A DNA stretch of 46,935 bases from Anaerolineae bacterium (GTDB taxonomy: Bacteria > Chloroflexota > Anaerolineae > Aggregatilineales > Phototrophicaceae): positions 1-46,935 of the forward strand of contig JALHOR010000039.1 of the NCBI GenBank assembly GCA_022842885.1, in the 5' to 3' direction. The notes under the pieces were generated by a model. It was given only the letters and a program-made list of their open reading frames with translations. It did not search any database and was not told the DNA's origin. The number at the start of each line of letters is the position of its first letter. Position 1 is the stretch's first letter. Position numbers and translations under genes: made by a program. This document shows, one piece after another, positions 32,151 through 42,616 of the stretch.

Positions 32151-35100
32151 TTACACCAACAGTTGGGCGACAATCGTGCCTAAATCGCTGGTTTTGCCTG
32201 TGTCCCAAGCATTTTCCACGACATTCGGCGGCAAATCATTTTCCAGCCGGAAGATGAATGATTCCGCCATATCCTGAAGGTCTTCTGGGCTTTTGGGATA
32301 ATGCAGCAGAAACGCCAATAATTCTAATGCCTGCTGCGGTTGGTTACGGATGATCATCACACGGGCAATGCCTATGAGGGCATAGAGCGTGGCGGCGGTG
32401 ACTTCACTGCCCACCGACGCTTGGAGGGCATGGCGAAAATAACGCCATGCTTCGTCATGATGCTGCTGTGCCAATGCTACGCTGCCCATCCGTTCATAAC
32501 AGCGGGCAACTTCAATGGCGTTGTCTAAATTTTGCCAGATGGCAATGCTCTTGCGAAAATGTTGAATCGCATCGTCCAATTCGCCCACATCTTGGGCGGC
32601 AATGCCCATCGCATATAGGGTCGTTGCCATACGTGGCTTGTTATCTTGCACCGTATACTCCCCAAGTTCTTGCTCAAAACGTTGCCGCGCTATTTGATAT
32701 TCAGCGCGTTTCGTGGGGTTTACAGCCGGGAATTCTTGCGTGATGCGGCTTGCCCCCGCCCCCGCCATCCCCCAATCTTCGCCCAAACTACGCGCTAACG
32801 ACAAACTTTCTTGATACAATTGCCGGGCTTCGGTCGTATCGCCCATTTCATAAGCAACATTGCCCAAGCTATTCAAGGCACGGGCTGTCCCTGATTCATC
32901 TTCCAATTCACGATAGAGCGCCAGACTGTGTTGATACAGATGCCGCGCTTCTTCAAAATTTTCTTGCACCAATGCCACATCCCCCAATGCCCGATACGCT
33001 CCGGCACTGGCGGGCTTGTTCCCGGTAGCTTGGCTGCTTGCCAACACCGATTGATAGATGGTGCGGGCAGTCACATAATTACCCATGCCCAAATGCGCCT
33101 CAGCGATGCGCTGTTGCAGCGTAATTTGGCGGTCTATTTTTTCTTCTGGCGTCAATGTCAGGCGGTCTAGCAGCGTTTGCGCCCGCATCAAGAAATCGAG
33201 GGCTTCTTGATACGCCCCATTGCGTAACGCTTGTTCGCCGGAGAGCGTAATATAATAATCTTCTTTGGCAATATCGCCAGCTTTGCCGCTGTGATATGCC
33301 AAGGCTGCCACATGCATCAGCAAATTGCCTGCTGGAGTATGGTAATTTTCTAATGCCTGCACCACGCGCTGATGCAGTTCGCGGCGTTCCACTTCCGGCG
33401 TATCTTCTAACAATTGTTCGCGCAACTTGTCGTGGGCGAAGCGCCATTGGTCATTTTCCACTTCTAACAAGGCAGCACTGGAACAACGGGTGAGCCAAAT
33501 TTCAAAATGGATATTCTCGGCTAAAGTTTGCAGTAGGGGCAAATCCAACTCGCGCCCCATAACGGCTGCCACGCGCAGCAAGGCTTGGTCATCAGCACTA
33601 ATCAAGCCCAAACGCCGCTGCAAAACCGCGTTCATACCGCCAGCAAAAACCCGTTGTGGCAGCGTCATCCGTCCGATTTGTTCCAAATGCCCCACTTCGG
33701 AAGCCAGCGCCCGCACGACTTCGACCACAAAGAAAACATTGCCTTCGGTCTCACGGCGCAGCAGTTCGACCACTTGTGGGCTGCGTCCGGCATCCCCCAA
33801 CATGGCGGCGCTCAAATCAGCGATGGCTTGTTCGCTGAGGCGGCGCAGTTTCATCACGGGCATCCCCGGTAAACTGGCTGCCAAATCGGGTTTTTCATCA
33901 TCCCGAAACGTTGCTAGCACCAGCAGCGGCAAATCTGTCACCCGTTTGTGGAAATCTGCCAAGAGTTTAAGGGTTTCGCTGCCTGCCCAATGCAAATCTT
34001 CAAAAATCATCACAACAGGCGTGGGTTGGCTGCGAAGAATGCGCTCTAACAGTTCCAACAAACGAGCGCGAACTTTGGCAGGCGGCAGCGATGTTGGCTC
34101 AATATCTGTGGCAATCTCTGGCAATAAGGTATGAATATCGGGGATAAATTGCTTGAGAAGTTGTAAATCTTCGGATGTAAAAGTATCGTTGAGCAGTGCT
34201 AACCAGCGCAGAATCGGCAACCATGATTCATAAGGACGACTGCCGACATGCACGGCTTGCCCACGCATTACGGTTGCGCCTTTGACCATCGCCAAGCGGC
34301 GCAGTTCATCTACGAGGCGCGTCTTGCCAACGCCATTTTCCCCGGCAATTAACCAAGTGCCACCCTGCCCTTGTAGCGCATGTTCCAGCGCATCGGCAAG
34401 TTGCTTCAGTTCATCATCGCGCCCTACAAGGCTGGCGGCTTGCAAGAAACTTTCGCGGATTGCCGAAAGTTCGATATTTTCTGGCAAATTAACAGCATTA
34501 CGCAATGCTGCCGCAACTTCGCTGGCATCGTTATAGCGTTCTGCTGGATCTTTTTGTAGCAAGCGGGCAATCACCGTCGCCAGATAATCACTCACATCCA
34601 GCGCCGATATATCCGGCATGGTGAACATGATGTCGTTAATCAACATTGCCGGATTATCCAGTTCAAACGGATGATGATGAGCAATCATCTCATATGCCAT
34701 CATGCCCACAGCATATAAATCGGCAGCCACCCCGGATGTTTCCCCCATGAGGATTTCGGGTGCCATGTATGCTAATGTTCCGGCGGTGGTATCCACAATG
34801 TCTTCTTGCGGTTGGTTTTGCCTGCCCTGCACGACGGATAACCCGAAATCTAGGACTTTAACGGTCTCGTCGGCAACCAGAATATTGGCTGGTTTTAAAT
34901 CGCGGTGAACAATGCCCCGGCGGTGCAGATATGCCAAGGCATACAATGTCTGCACGAGCAAATTCACTTTACCAGTGAGCGATTGTTGCAAACCCGCTTC
35001 TAGGATGGTTTGCGGTGTAGGCAGCAGTTCCATCGTAAAATAAGGGTGTTGGTTGCTATCGAACCCGTAATCCAATACTTGGATAATATTCGGATGCCGC

Positions 35101-35339
35101 AGCGAGGAAGATAATTTGAATTCGCGTGCCAATGCCATGCGAAAATCAGTCATCGAAGTGCTGTTCAGCCCTAGCACTTCAATATCCGTCAGCACTTGTT
35201 TTAAAGCGACCTCGCGCCCAGTTAAACGGTCAGTGGCGCGATAAACCACACCCATCCCGCCTTTGCCGAGGGGATTATGCAAAATATAACGTCTGCCGGG
35301 GGTTTTGACCGACGATTCTGTACTCATAGTTGCTTTCAT
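32151..35339 (-). CDS. Serine/threonine kinase fused to an AAA-type ATPase and TPR repeats
   Basis: A 1062-residue signalling protein. The kinase domain (about 17-285) has GKGGMG (25-30), Lys47, HRDLKPAN (Asp147), DFG (164-166) and APE (193-195), all intact. An AAA_16-type ATPase (about 305-560) has Walker A GENGVGKT (333-340) and a Walker B (VVMIFEDLHW). About eight TPR-like repeats (about 690-1000) follow, with phrases such as GAYRALGDVALVQENFEEARHLY. Such proteins sense partner proteins through TPRs and phosphorylate regulators. It is last in the operon that starts with the REC at 41417 and includes the Amt-sensor kinase, so it may receive or modulate the same signal. Confidence 0.93.
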   Translation of the reverse strand: MKATMSTESSVKTPGRRYILHNPLGKGGMGVVYRATDRLTGREVALKQVLTDIEVLGLNSTSMTDFRMALAREFKLSSSLRHPNIIQVLDYGFDSNQHPYFTMELLPTPQTILEAGLQQSLTGKVNLLVQTLYALAYLHRRGIVHRDLKPANILVADETVKVLDFGLSVVQGRQNQPQEDIVDTTAGTLAYMAPEILMGETSGVAADLYAVGMMAYEMIAHHHPFELDNPAMLINDIMFTMPDISALDVSDYLATVIARLLQKDPAERYNDASEVAAALRNAVNLPENIELSAIRESFLQAASLVGRDDELKQLADALEHALQGQGGTWLIAGENGVGKTRLVDELRRLAMVKGATVMRGQAVHVGSRPYESWLPILRWLALLNDTFTSEDLQLLKQFIPDIHTLLPEIATDIEPTSLPPAKVRARLLELLERILRSQPTPVVMIFEDLHWAGSETLKLLADFHKRVTDLPLLVLATFRDDEKPDLAASLPGMPVMKLRRLSEQAIADLSAAMLGDAGRSPQVVELLRRETEGNVFFVVEVVRALASEVGHLEQIGRMTLPQRVFAGGMNAVLQRRLGLISADDQALLRVAAVMGRELDLPLLQTLAENIHFEIWLTRCSSAALLEVENDQWRFAHDKLREQLLEDTPEVERRELHQRVVQALENYHTPAGNLLMHVAALAYHSGKAGDIAKEDYYITLSGEQALRNGAYQEALDFLMRAQTLLDRLTLTPEEKIDRQITLQQRIAEAHLGMGNYVTARTIYQSVLASSQATGNKPASAGAYRALGDVALVQENFEEARHLYQHSLALYRELEDESGTARALNSLGNVAYEMGDTTEARQLYQESLSLARSLGEDWGMAGAGASRITQEFPAVNPTKRAEYQIARQRFEQELGEYTVQDNKPRMATTLYAMGIAAQDVGELDDAIQHFRKSIAIWQNLDNAIEVARCYERMGSVALAQQHHDEAWRYFRHALQASVGSEVTAATLYALIGIARVMIIRNQPQQALELLAFLLHYPKSPEDLQDMAESFIFRLENDLPPNVVENAWDTGKTSDLGTIVAQLLV

Positions 35340-35407
35340 CGTCTTGATACACTCATGCCGAAACGCCCCGCGTCGTGGGTCGCAGCCATATGTGAATAAA
35401 CTCTGTC

Positions 35408-35800
35408 TTATTCTTCGGAATGACCATCCGAAGAAACACCCAAGAATTGCTCTATTTTCGCCAGTAATCGCGGAAATTTCACGGGTTTACTTTCGTATTC
35501 ATTGCAACCCGCCGCCAAACACCGTTCTCTATCGCCAGCAATAGCATGTGCCGTGAGGGCAATAATGGGAATATGGGTGGTGGTGGGGTCACTCTTGATA
35601 CGGCGGGTGGCTTCCCAACCGTCCATCACTGGCAAACTCATATCCATTAAAATTAAATCGGGCAGATGAATCTTGGTCATTTCTACGCCTTGCGCCCCGT
35701 CCATCGCAATCAAAATTTCGTAATTGCGTCGTTCTAACCGCCGCGAGAGCATATCCAAATTCATCTCATTATCTTCTACCAATAAAATTTTGAGTGTCAT
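35408..35800 (-). CDS. Single-domain response regulator (REC)
   Basis: A 130-residue receiver with acidic residues in LLVEDN, phospho-Asp53 in LILMDMSLP, Thr in IALTAHA and Lys in YESKPV. Its start overlaps the ribosome-binding region of the Amt-kinase stop (6 nt gap). A GAGGGG sequence lies 9 nt upstream of the ATG. It is a probable phosphorylation partner of the neighbouring 1676-residue kinase or a phosphate sink. Confidence 0.93.
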   Translation of the reverse strand: MTLKILLVEDNEMNLDMLSRRLERRNYEILIAMDGAQGVEMTKIHLPDLILMDMSLPVMDGWEATRRIKSDPTTTHIPIIALTAHAIAGDRERCLAAGCNEYESKPVKFPRLLAKIEQFLGVSSDGHSEE

Positions 35801-35806
35801 GTTCCC

Positions 35807-38800
35807 TTACCCCTCACCCCGTTTTTGATTGTCGTTAATGCGGGCGATGACCAACTGCCGAACTTCATGTAATAACTGCTCACGGGTATAGATTTGTTTG
35901 CTCATCACTTGTTCAACATACCCATTGAGTTTCTGATAGTCTTCTTGGGTCAAGTCTTTCGCAGTCAAGACCACAATTGGAATATTGCGCCAGGTTGACA
36001 CTTGCTGCATCGCACTGACGAACTGGAAACCATCCATTTCTGGCATCATCAAATCGAGCAGAATCAAATTGGGTAGGTCTTTTTTCTCTTCGTCATCTTC
36101 CAGAATGTCGAGGGCTTCGCGCCCATTGGCAGCGGTTTTTACCCCCCAACCAGACCGTTCCAGCGTGCGATACAATACATCACGGGTATCCAAATCATCT
36201 TCTACGATGAGGATACTGCCGGGAGGAAGTCTACCTGTATCGCCTTTGTTCTTCCGATATTTTAGCAGCAAATCGGTTAAACGGCGGCGGTCAATTGGTT
36301 TGGTTAAATAATCGGTTGCCCCCAAAGCAAAGCCGCGATTGCGGTCATCTACCATCGTCAGCATAATCACCGGAATATCCACCAAGGTGGGATTGGCTTT
36401 TAATGCCGATAAGACTGTCCAACCATCCATACCACCCATCATCACATCCAATGTAATGGCATCCGGTAGGATTTCCTGTGCCAATTCCAAGCCTTCTTTG
36501 CCACTAGCGGCGACATACACGACAAAACCATCGCGTTGCAGCGAGCGACTAATCAGTTCGCGCACGGTGGGGTCATCATCAATGACCAAAATTTTGCTGC
36601 CAGTTTTGACATCAGCGAGCTTGGGCAGGGTGACAGGCGCAGCGATTTTGACGCTCTCATTGGCTTCCATGACCTCCGCAGGCAAAATGACCGTAAAGTT
36701 TGTGCCAACCCCCAATGCCGATTCAACCGTAATATCGCCGCCCATCATCTGGCAAAAACGCCGGCTAATGGTCAAGCCCAAGCCAGTGCCGCCATATTTG
36801 CGCGTGGTCGAAACATCGGCTTGCGTAAATTCTTTAAAGACTTCCTGCAATTGGTCAGGCGTCATCCCAATGCCCGTATCGCTCACCGCAAAATACAGCC
36901 AATCGCGGTTATCGCCGCGGTCATGGCGGCGCTGCACACTGAGGGTAATTTGCCCTTTTTCAGTGAATTTGGTGGCATTGCTCAAAAGATTCAGCAGTGT
37001 TTGGCGCGTTTTGGTCAAATCGGCGTGCATAACGCCAAGCTCGTTAGCCAATTGTATGTGAAATATATTCTTGTTTTTCTCTATCAAAGGCTGAATGGTA
37101 TTGCCCACTTCTTCCAGCATGGTCGGCACATGAAATGCCTCAATGTATAACTCCATGCGTCCCGCTTCGATTTTGGATAAATCCAGAATATTATTAATCA
37201 AATCGAGCAGATGACTGCCAGCCGATTGAATTTTCTTCAAATCTGGCACCATATCCTCATTGCCCATATCGGTCATTTCTTCTTCTAGCATTTCGCTGTA
37301 ACCGATAATGGCGTTGAGAGGGGTGCGGAGTTCGTGGCTCATATTCGCTAAAAAGGCACTCTTTGCCCGGTTGGCAGATTCAGCGGCATCGCGGGCGGCT
37401 TCTAACTGGCGTTCTGTTTGCTTGCGGAAGGTAATATCGCGGGCGACACACGCGACCCCCGTAATGACGCCTTCTTGCCCCATAATCGGATTGAACGAAA
37501 TTTCGACATCGGCAACAAAACCGCCAAAATCGTATTGTTCTTCTACGACCATAGATTCGCCATTAAAGACGCGGGTATAACGTTCTGCCCATTCACTGCG
37601 AATGGCATCCGGCAGCAGCGATAAAATATTGACGCCTTGCTGTAAGGTACTCCCATAGACCTGCTGAAAACCCAATTGTGAGCTAAGGTTGCAAATCACC
37701 ACGATATGTTGGCGGTCAACAGACCAGATAAAATCAGAGGTATTCTCAATCACTGCCGACAAGTTGGCTTGATTCAGGGTTAAAGCGGCTTGCGTCCGTA
37801 CTCGCTCTTTAATCTCATGTTGGGCAGCCGTGTATAAACGGGCATTGTCTACGGCAATTGCCGCCAGTTCTGCAAAGAGTGCCAGCGTATCAATGGTTTC
37901 CGATGAAAAATGTTGGTCATTTTCGACTTGGACTAAACCCAAAACACCGACAACATCCTGACTATGTTTAAGCGGGACTGCCAGCGCCGATTTAATTTGG
38001 TCGTAATATGCCCCGGCGAGGCGTCCTTCCCACAGACTATAATTTTCAATCAAAAGCGGCTCACCTGTTGACCAAACACGCCCGGTCATGCCTTCATCTT
38101 CGCCGATAGTCGCGCCGATTTGCCCGGCGAACATGCCAGTACCGGCTTCCAACCGCAACAGATCAGCATCGGTCGCATGGAGATAAATATATCCATGCGT
38201 TGTACCGAGCAGTTGCCCGGAACGGTTGAGGATGCTCACCATCAAATCATCGAGTTCCAGCCGTTCCATGAGCGTCAGGGCAATCTCGTGAAGCGTTGAA
38301 AGATACTGATTCTGGCGGCGCAAGAGCGCCTCGGCTTCGCGCCGTGTGGTGATATTGCGGGCAATGCCGCGAAAACCTTGGGGTTTACCAGCACTATCAT
38401 GAACGAGCGATGCCGATAATTCGATATAGCGCCGTTTACCCTCTTTGGTAAAAATACTAAATTCCACATCGCGTAGGGCGTCGCCGGTTGTAAAAATCTG
38501 ATTGTAATATTGGAACACCTGCTTGGCAGTGTCGTCATCCATGATGTCACGGTTATTTTTGCCAATCAGATTTTCGCCCACGTACCCCAACACATTCAGC
38601 ATAGCATCATTATAAAAAGTGAAGTAGCCGCGCAAATCAACTTCGTAGTAGCCTTCGTCTATCTGTTTGATAATGGCTGCGGATTTATCTTCGCTGGCAC
38701 GCCGGGCGGCTTCTGCCTCTTTTTGCTGGGTAATATCGCGGGTGTTTAATACGATGCCGCTGATGAAAGTTTCGGCAATCATATTGGTGCCAACCGCTTG

Positions 38801-40837
38801 CATCATGCGCCACGACCCTTGTTTATGCCGCAGCCGAAATTCAATCAGTGTGCCAGTTTCGTTATTGCGTGCCTGTATCAACCGCGTGAAGCGATTCAAC
38901 AAAAAGTCCGTTTCTTCCGGGTGGTTAAACGCAAAAATGCTTTGCCCTACTAATTCTTCTGGCTCATACCCCAAAATGCGCGTAATAGATGGACTTTGGT
39001 AGGTGATGATGCCGTCGCGGTCAATAATCGTAATTAAATCAGAAGCATTTTCTATCAAGCGGCGGTAATATTCTTCGCTGCGTTGCAACGCTAATTCTGC
39101 CTCTTTGCGGTCAGAAATATCGCGGAATGTCCCGGTATAAAAGCGTTTATTATCTGCCAAATCCACGCGGATAATCATGACTTCTAATGGAAATGGTTTG
39201 CCATTGGCACGCTGCCCGACCATCTCTTGATACCCACTCATCGCCGCCATTTGTTCGATAACGCCCGCAAAGTCCCGCGCTTCAATATGGATGCCGCGTG
39301 CTAGGGCGGCACTCCAAGGTAGCAGCAAGCGCGTGACAGGTTCGCCATTTAATTTTTCTGGGACGTAACCAAACATGGTTTCTGCGGCGGGATTCAAACT
39401 GTTAATGGTGAAAGTATCGCTGGTGAACGTGATAATCGCATCCATCGCAGTACGAATAATGGCATTGGTGCGATTCACCGCTTCATCTAAGGCACTCATC
39501 ACCTGATTGTATTTGGCGGCAATTTGCCCGACTTGGGTGAATGGTTCAACTGGCACACGCAGGCTTAAATCCCCGGTGCGCGATTGCTCATCCATGACTT
39601 GAATCAGTTCAAAAATATCGTTGCGTGCCTGATGTTCGGAAATATTTAAACCGATATATTCATCTTCAACCGAGACGCGCAGTGGATAAATCCGATTCAC
39701 AATGCGAAAAATAACGTACACAACCGTAAACGTCCAAACGCCACAGACGATAATGCCTAAGATTTGAGTGCCAATAAATTGCAAACGATTAAACGAGGTC
39801 AGGTCAAAACCCAAAAATTCAGGATTACCCAAAATCCCAACTGCCAATGTCCCCAAAATCCCGCCGCCCAAATGCACCGGAATCGCACCGACGGCATCAT
39901 CAATCTGAAGCCGCAGCAGCAAGCGATCTACGAAGATACATACCACAGCACCAATCCCGCCCACCAGCACCGATTGCGAGATGGTCAAGGCATTCGCGCC
40001 GGCAGTGACCGCGACCAACCCCGCCAACGTACCGTTCATCACGTCGCCAGCTTCAGAATGCCCGGTTAAAAAGTAGCTCGTGATGAGGGCGACGACTAAG
40101 CCAGCACCGCCAGCCATAAGCGTATTGGCAATCACGGAGGTGACTTTGCCATCCATCACTAGCAAACTGCCGCCATTAAAGCCTATCCAGCCAATCCACA
40201 GCAACATCACTCCCAAGGCTGCCAGCGGCAAATTGGCACCCGGAATGGCATTGACGCTGCCATCGGCATTAAAACGTCCGGTACGCTGCTTCAAAATGAG
40301 TAACAACGCCAACGATGTCCACCCACCGACGCTGTGAACAACCGTTGAGCCGGCAAAATCCCGAAAACCGATTGCCCCTAACCAGCCGCTAAAGGTGTTG
40401 TTTTCAACCCCATTCCACGCCCAATGCCCAAAGACCGGATACACCAAGCCACACACCACGACACAAGCAATGATAAAGGCATTAAAGCGTATCCGTTCTG
40501 CGATTGCCCCCGACACAATTGTGATGGCAGTGCCGCAAAACATGACCTGAAAAATAAAAAAGGCAATGAGGCGGGCATTATTCCCATCAAAATCCAGCAA
40601 AAATTGGTTTGTCCCTACCAGTCCGCCAGCAGTCACCCCAAACATGATACCGAACCCAAACAACCAGAATATCACCGTGGTCACGCCAAAATCGGTTAAA
40701 TTTTTGAGTGCCACATTGATGTTGTTTTTGGTGCGTGTCAACCCGGATTCTAAACATAAAAATGCCGCTTGCATCAAAAAAACCAGCGCGGCACTCATCA
40801 GTATCCACATAATATCCAGCATTGATTGACTATCCAT
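35807..40837 (-). CDS. Ammonium transporter (Amt) fused to a multi-PAS hybrid histidine kinase
   Basis: A 1676-residue protein. Residues 1-385 are a full Amt/Rh domain with the AmtB key residues: Asp160 and twin-His168 (DFAGSTVVH) and His322 (IPVHLGGG). A HAMP-like stretch (about 410-455) follows, then PAS1 (460-585), PAS2 (590-705), PAS3 (715-830), GAF (850-1000), PAS4 (1020-1140), HisKA with phospho-His1168 (SHELRTPLN), HATPase_c (N-box Asn1287) and two receivers (Asp1464, in a DVMMGG context with Pro replaced by Gly; Asp1595). It should couple ammonium binding or transport to phosphorylation. Amt-sensor kinase fusions are known in a few bacteria, for example Kuenenia Ks-Amt5. It is second in an operon of four signalling genes. 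Confidence 0.95.
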   Translation of the reverse strand: MDSQSMLDIMWILMSAALVFLMQAAFLCLESGLTRTKNNINVALKNLTDFGVTTVIFWLFGFGIMFGVTAGGLVGTNQFLLDFDGNNARLIAFFIFQVMFCGTAITIVSGAIAERIRFNAFIIACVVVCGLVYPVFGHWAWNGVENNTFSGWLGAIGFRDFAGSTVVHSVGGWTSLALLLILKQRTGRFNADGSVNAIPGANLPLAALGVMLLWIGWIGFNGGSLLVMDGKVTSVIANTLMAGGAGLVVALITSYFLTGHSEAGDVMNGTLAGLVAVTAGANALTISQSVLVGGIGAVVCIFVDRLLLRLQIDDAVGAIPVHLGGGILGTLAVGILGNPEFLGFDLTSFNRLQFIGTQILGIIVCGVWTFTVVYVIFRIVNRIYPLRVSVEDEYIGLNISEHQARNDIFELIQVMDEQSRTGDLSLRVPVEPFTQVGQIAAKYNQVMSALDEAVNRTNAIIRTAMDAIITFTSDTFTINSLNPAAETMFGYVPEKLNGEPVTRLLLPWSAALARGIHIEARDFAGVIEQMAAMSGYQEMVGQRANGKPFPLEVMIIRVDLADNKRFYTGTFRDISDRKEAELALQRSEEYYRRLIENASDLITIIDRDGIITYQSPSITRILGYEPEELVGQSIFAFNHPEETDFLLNRFTRLIQARNNETGTLIEFRLRHKQGSWRMMQAVGTNMIAETFISGIVLNTRDITQQKEAEAARRASEDKSAAIIKQIDEGYYEVDLRGYFTFYNDAMLNVLGYVGENLIGKNNRDIMDDDTAKQVFQYYNQIFTTGDALRDVEFSIFTKEGKRRYIELSASLVHDSAGKPQGFRGIARNITTRREAEALLRRQNQYLSTLHEIALTLMERLELDDLMVSILNRSGQLLGTTHGYIYLHATDADLLRLEAGTGMFAGQIGATIGEDEGMTGRVWSTGEPLLIENYSLWEGRLAGAYYDQIKSALAVPLKHSQDVVGVLGLVQVENDQHFSSETIDTLALFAELAAIAVDNARLYTAAQHEIKERVRTQAALTLNQANLSAVIENTSDFIWSVDRQHIVVICNLSSQLGFQQVYGSTLQQGVNILSLLPDAIRSEWAERYTRVFNGESMVVEEQYDFGGFVADVEISFNPIMGQEGVITGVACVARDITFRKQTERQLEAARDAAESANRAKSAFLANMSHELRTPLNAIIGYSEMLEEEMTDMGNEDMVPDLKKIQSAGSHLLDLINNILDLSKIEAGRMELYIEAFHVPTMLEEVGNTIQPLIEKNKNIFHIQLANELGVMHADLTKTRQTLLNLLSNATKFTEKGQITLSVQRRHDRGDNRDWLYFAVSDTGIGMTPDQLQEVFKEFTQADVSTTRKYGGTGLGLTISRRFCQMMGGDITVESALGVGTNFTVILPAEVMEANESVKIAAPVTLPKLADVKTGSKILVIDDDPTVRELISRSLQRDGFVVYVAASGKEGLELAQEILPDAITLDVMMGGMDGWTVLSALKANPTLVDIPVIMLTMVDDRNRGFALGATDYLTKPIDRRRLTDLLLKYRKNKGDTGRLPPGSILIVEDDLDTRDVLYRTLERSGWGVKTAANGREALDILEDDEEKKDLPNLILLDLMMPEMDGFQFVSAMQQVSTWRNIPIVVLTAKDLTQEDYQKLNGYVEQVMSKQIYTREQLLHEVRQLVIARINDNQKRGEG

Positions 40838-40874
40838 ACGGTGCTGCCCTTATTGAATCGCAGATGGCGGGTTG

Positions 40875-41417
40875 TTAAGAACTGACACGCTGCATAAGCA
40901 CGGCTAAAGTTTGTTGTAAGCGTTCCAGCGCCGGTTGCCCCTCACCGCTGATAGCGCCACTCAGTGTCGCTATTTCAGCTTGCATCGCCTGTAAATAGGG
41001 GGCGAGTTCGGCAGCGCCAATCGCCGATTGTTGCAACAGGCGTTTTTCTAGGCTGGCGCTCACCCGCGCTTTCAGCAATACCGGGTTAAACGGCTTAAAC
41101 AGATAATCTTCTGCGCCCAATTCAATACATTTCACCACACTATCCAAATCATCTACAGCCGAAATCATAATCACGGGCAGATGGCGCATGGTATCATCTT
41201 TTTTGATGCGCTCTAATACTTCATAACCGCTGAGTTTGGGCATCATAATATCCAGCAAGACCAAATCAAACGGATGCTCTTGCAGCATTTCTAAGGCACG
41301 TTCCCCATCTTCCGCCATCAGCACTTCATACTCTTGGCGCTTAAGGCGGCGCGAGAGCATGTCTCGATTCATTTCGTTATCATCTACCACTAGCACCAGT
41401 GGCACAGAATTTGCCAT
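40875..41417 (-). CDS. Response regulator with C-terminal coiled-coil tail
   Basis: A 180-residue protein: receiver domain 1-125 with VVDDN, phospho-Asp56 (VLLDIMMP), Ser/Ala switch (VIMISAV) and Lys in YLFKPF. About 50 residues of helical tail (LEKRLLQQSAIGAAELAPYL) follow, perhaps for dimerisation. It ends 37 nt before the start of the Amt-kinase and heads that operon. No DNA-binding or enzymatic domain is seen. Confidence 0.92.
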   Translation of the reverse strand: MANSVPLVLVVDDNEMNRDMLSRRLKRQEYEVLMAEDGERALEMLQEHPFDLVLLDIMMPKLSGYEVLERIKKDDTMRHLPVIMISAVDDLDSVVKCIELGAEDYLFKPFNPVLLKARVSASLEKRLLQQSAIGAAELAPYLQAMQAEIATLSGAISGEGQPALERLQQTLAVLMQRVSS

Positions 41418-41552
41418 GCGGCGCTCCTTCCCTGAACCTGATATTGTATTGATATTATACAGCGTGACTCATCTCCACGATAATCTTAACTATTTAGTTT
41501 GATTACGATAGGAGAATCAGGGTAAAAAATGGTTAAAAACTGCGGCGATGTT

Positions 41553-42533
41553 TTAGAGCAATCCGGCGTTTTGCAGCGCGATTTCCAGCACATCATCCGG
41601 CGTAAAATCCACCAATTGCAGATAATCGGCGGCGTAGAGCAGCGGCAGCGTTGTATCGCTGGTTGCGCAGCTTAAAAAACGCAGTACATCGGGCGGCATA
41701 ATCGTCTGAGTTTCTTGATTGATGAGGGCGGCTTGAGGAATTAAGCCAATTAATTCGGAGAATGCGACACTGTTATCATATTGTGCTGCCAAATCACGGA
41801 TTGCCCGCATGACCTGAAAAATCGAAGTGCGCCGAAAATCGGTGATATTCAGGCTGACTTGCGCTCTACCATGCACGAATAGACCAAGCGCCTTGATGCC
41901 GGGCAACCCACCAGAGGATTCTCGAATGTGCTGTGCGATGATTTTTGCCACTTTTACATCATTTTTCGCCAAATAGATGTTGAAGGCAATCAACAAGGGG
42001 CGTGCGCCGATAATCACTGCTCCGGCTTTACCGACTTTTGCAGGACCAAAATCGGGCTGGCGTTCTGGCGCGTGGATGGTCTGTTTGAGTCCGTCGTATT
42101 CGCCACGCCGGACATGCGCTAGATTCACACGATCAGGGCGTGTCGCAGCGGCTTCGTAAAGATATACAGGCAATTGCAATTCTGTGCCTACGCGCTGTCC
42201 CAATAGCCGCGCCAATGCCACACAATCTGCCATCGAGACATCACGCAACGGGACAAATGGGACGACATCGGCTGCACCCAAGCGGGGATGTGCGCCGTGC
42301 TGCTGCTCCAAATCAATTTTTTCGGCAGCGATTTTGATGCTCTGGAACGCCGCTTCTGCCACTGCATCCGGCGTGCCAGCAAATGTCATGACGCTGCGGT
42401 GGTGGTCAACATCCGATGTGCGATGCAGCAATTTAACGCTCGGCACCGCTTCTATGGCGCTGACGATGGCATCTACCACTGCCATATCGCGCCCTTCGGA
42501 AAAATTCGGGATACATTCGATGAGAGGGGGCAT
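41553..42533 (-). CDS. ftcD: Glutamate formimidoyltransferase
   Basis: The start is ATG at 42533 (MPPLIECIPNFSEG; a GTG two codons earlier is possible); 326 residues. It matches the formiminotransferase part of FtcD, including the catalytic His82 in GAHPRLGAADV. The enzyme moves the formimino group from formiminoglutamate (histidine breakdown) to tetrahydrofolate. The cyclodeaminase half is absent, as in stand-alone bacterial enzymes. No hut genes are next to it. It is divergent from comM, sharing an 83-nt intergenic region. Confidence 0.94.
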   Translation of the reverse strand: MPPLIECIPNFSEGRDMAVVDAIVSAIEAVPSVKLLHRTSDVDHHRSVMTFAGTPDAVAEAAFQSIKIAAEKIDLEQQHGAHPRLGAADVVPFVPLRDVSMADCVALARLLGQRVGTELQLPVYLYEAAATRPDRVNLAHVRRGEYDGLKQTIHAPERQPDFGPAKVGKAGAVIIGARPLLIAFNIYLAKNDVKVAKIIAQHIRESSGGLPGIKALGLFVHGRAQVSLNITDFRRTSIFQVMRAIRDLAAQYDNSVAFSELIGLIPQAALINQETQTIMPPDVLRFLSCATSDTTLPLLYAADYLQLVDFTPDDVLEIALQNAGLL

Positions 42534-42549
42534 AAACACAAGTTTTCAA

Positions 42550-42578
42550 TTGTTATTATTCAATCGTGACCTTATATA
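42550..42578 (+). promoter_or_regulatory. Putative promoter of comM
   Basis: TTGTTA (42550-42555) and TATATA (42573-42578) have a 17-nt spacer. The comM ATG is 39 nt further on. This is a moderate sigma70-type match in AT-rich DNA. Confidence 0.4.
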
Positions 42579-42616
42579 CTACATATAGGACGATAAATAC
42601 ACTACAGGACATTTTT

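Noticed and set aside
33427..34134. Long plus-strand frame of 235 codons opposite the Ser/Thr kinase-ATPase gene
   Set aside because: Shadow of the minus-strand gene; composition is typical of antisense frames.
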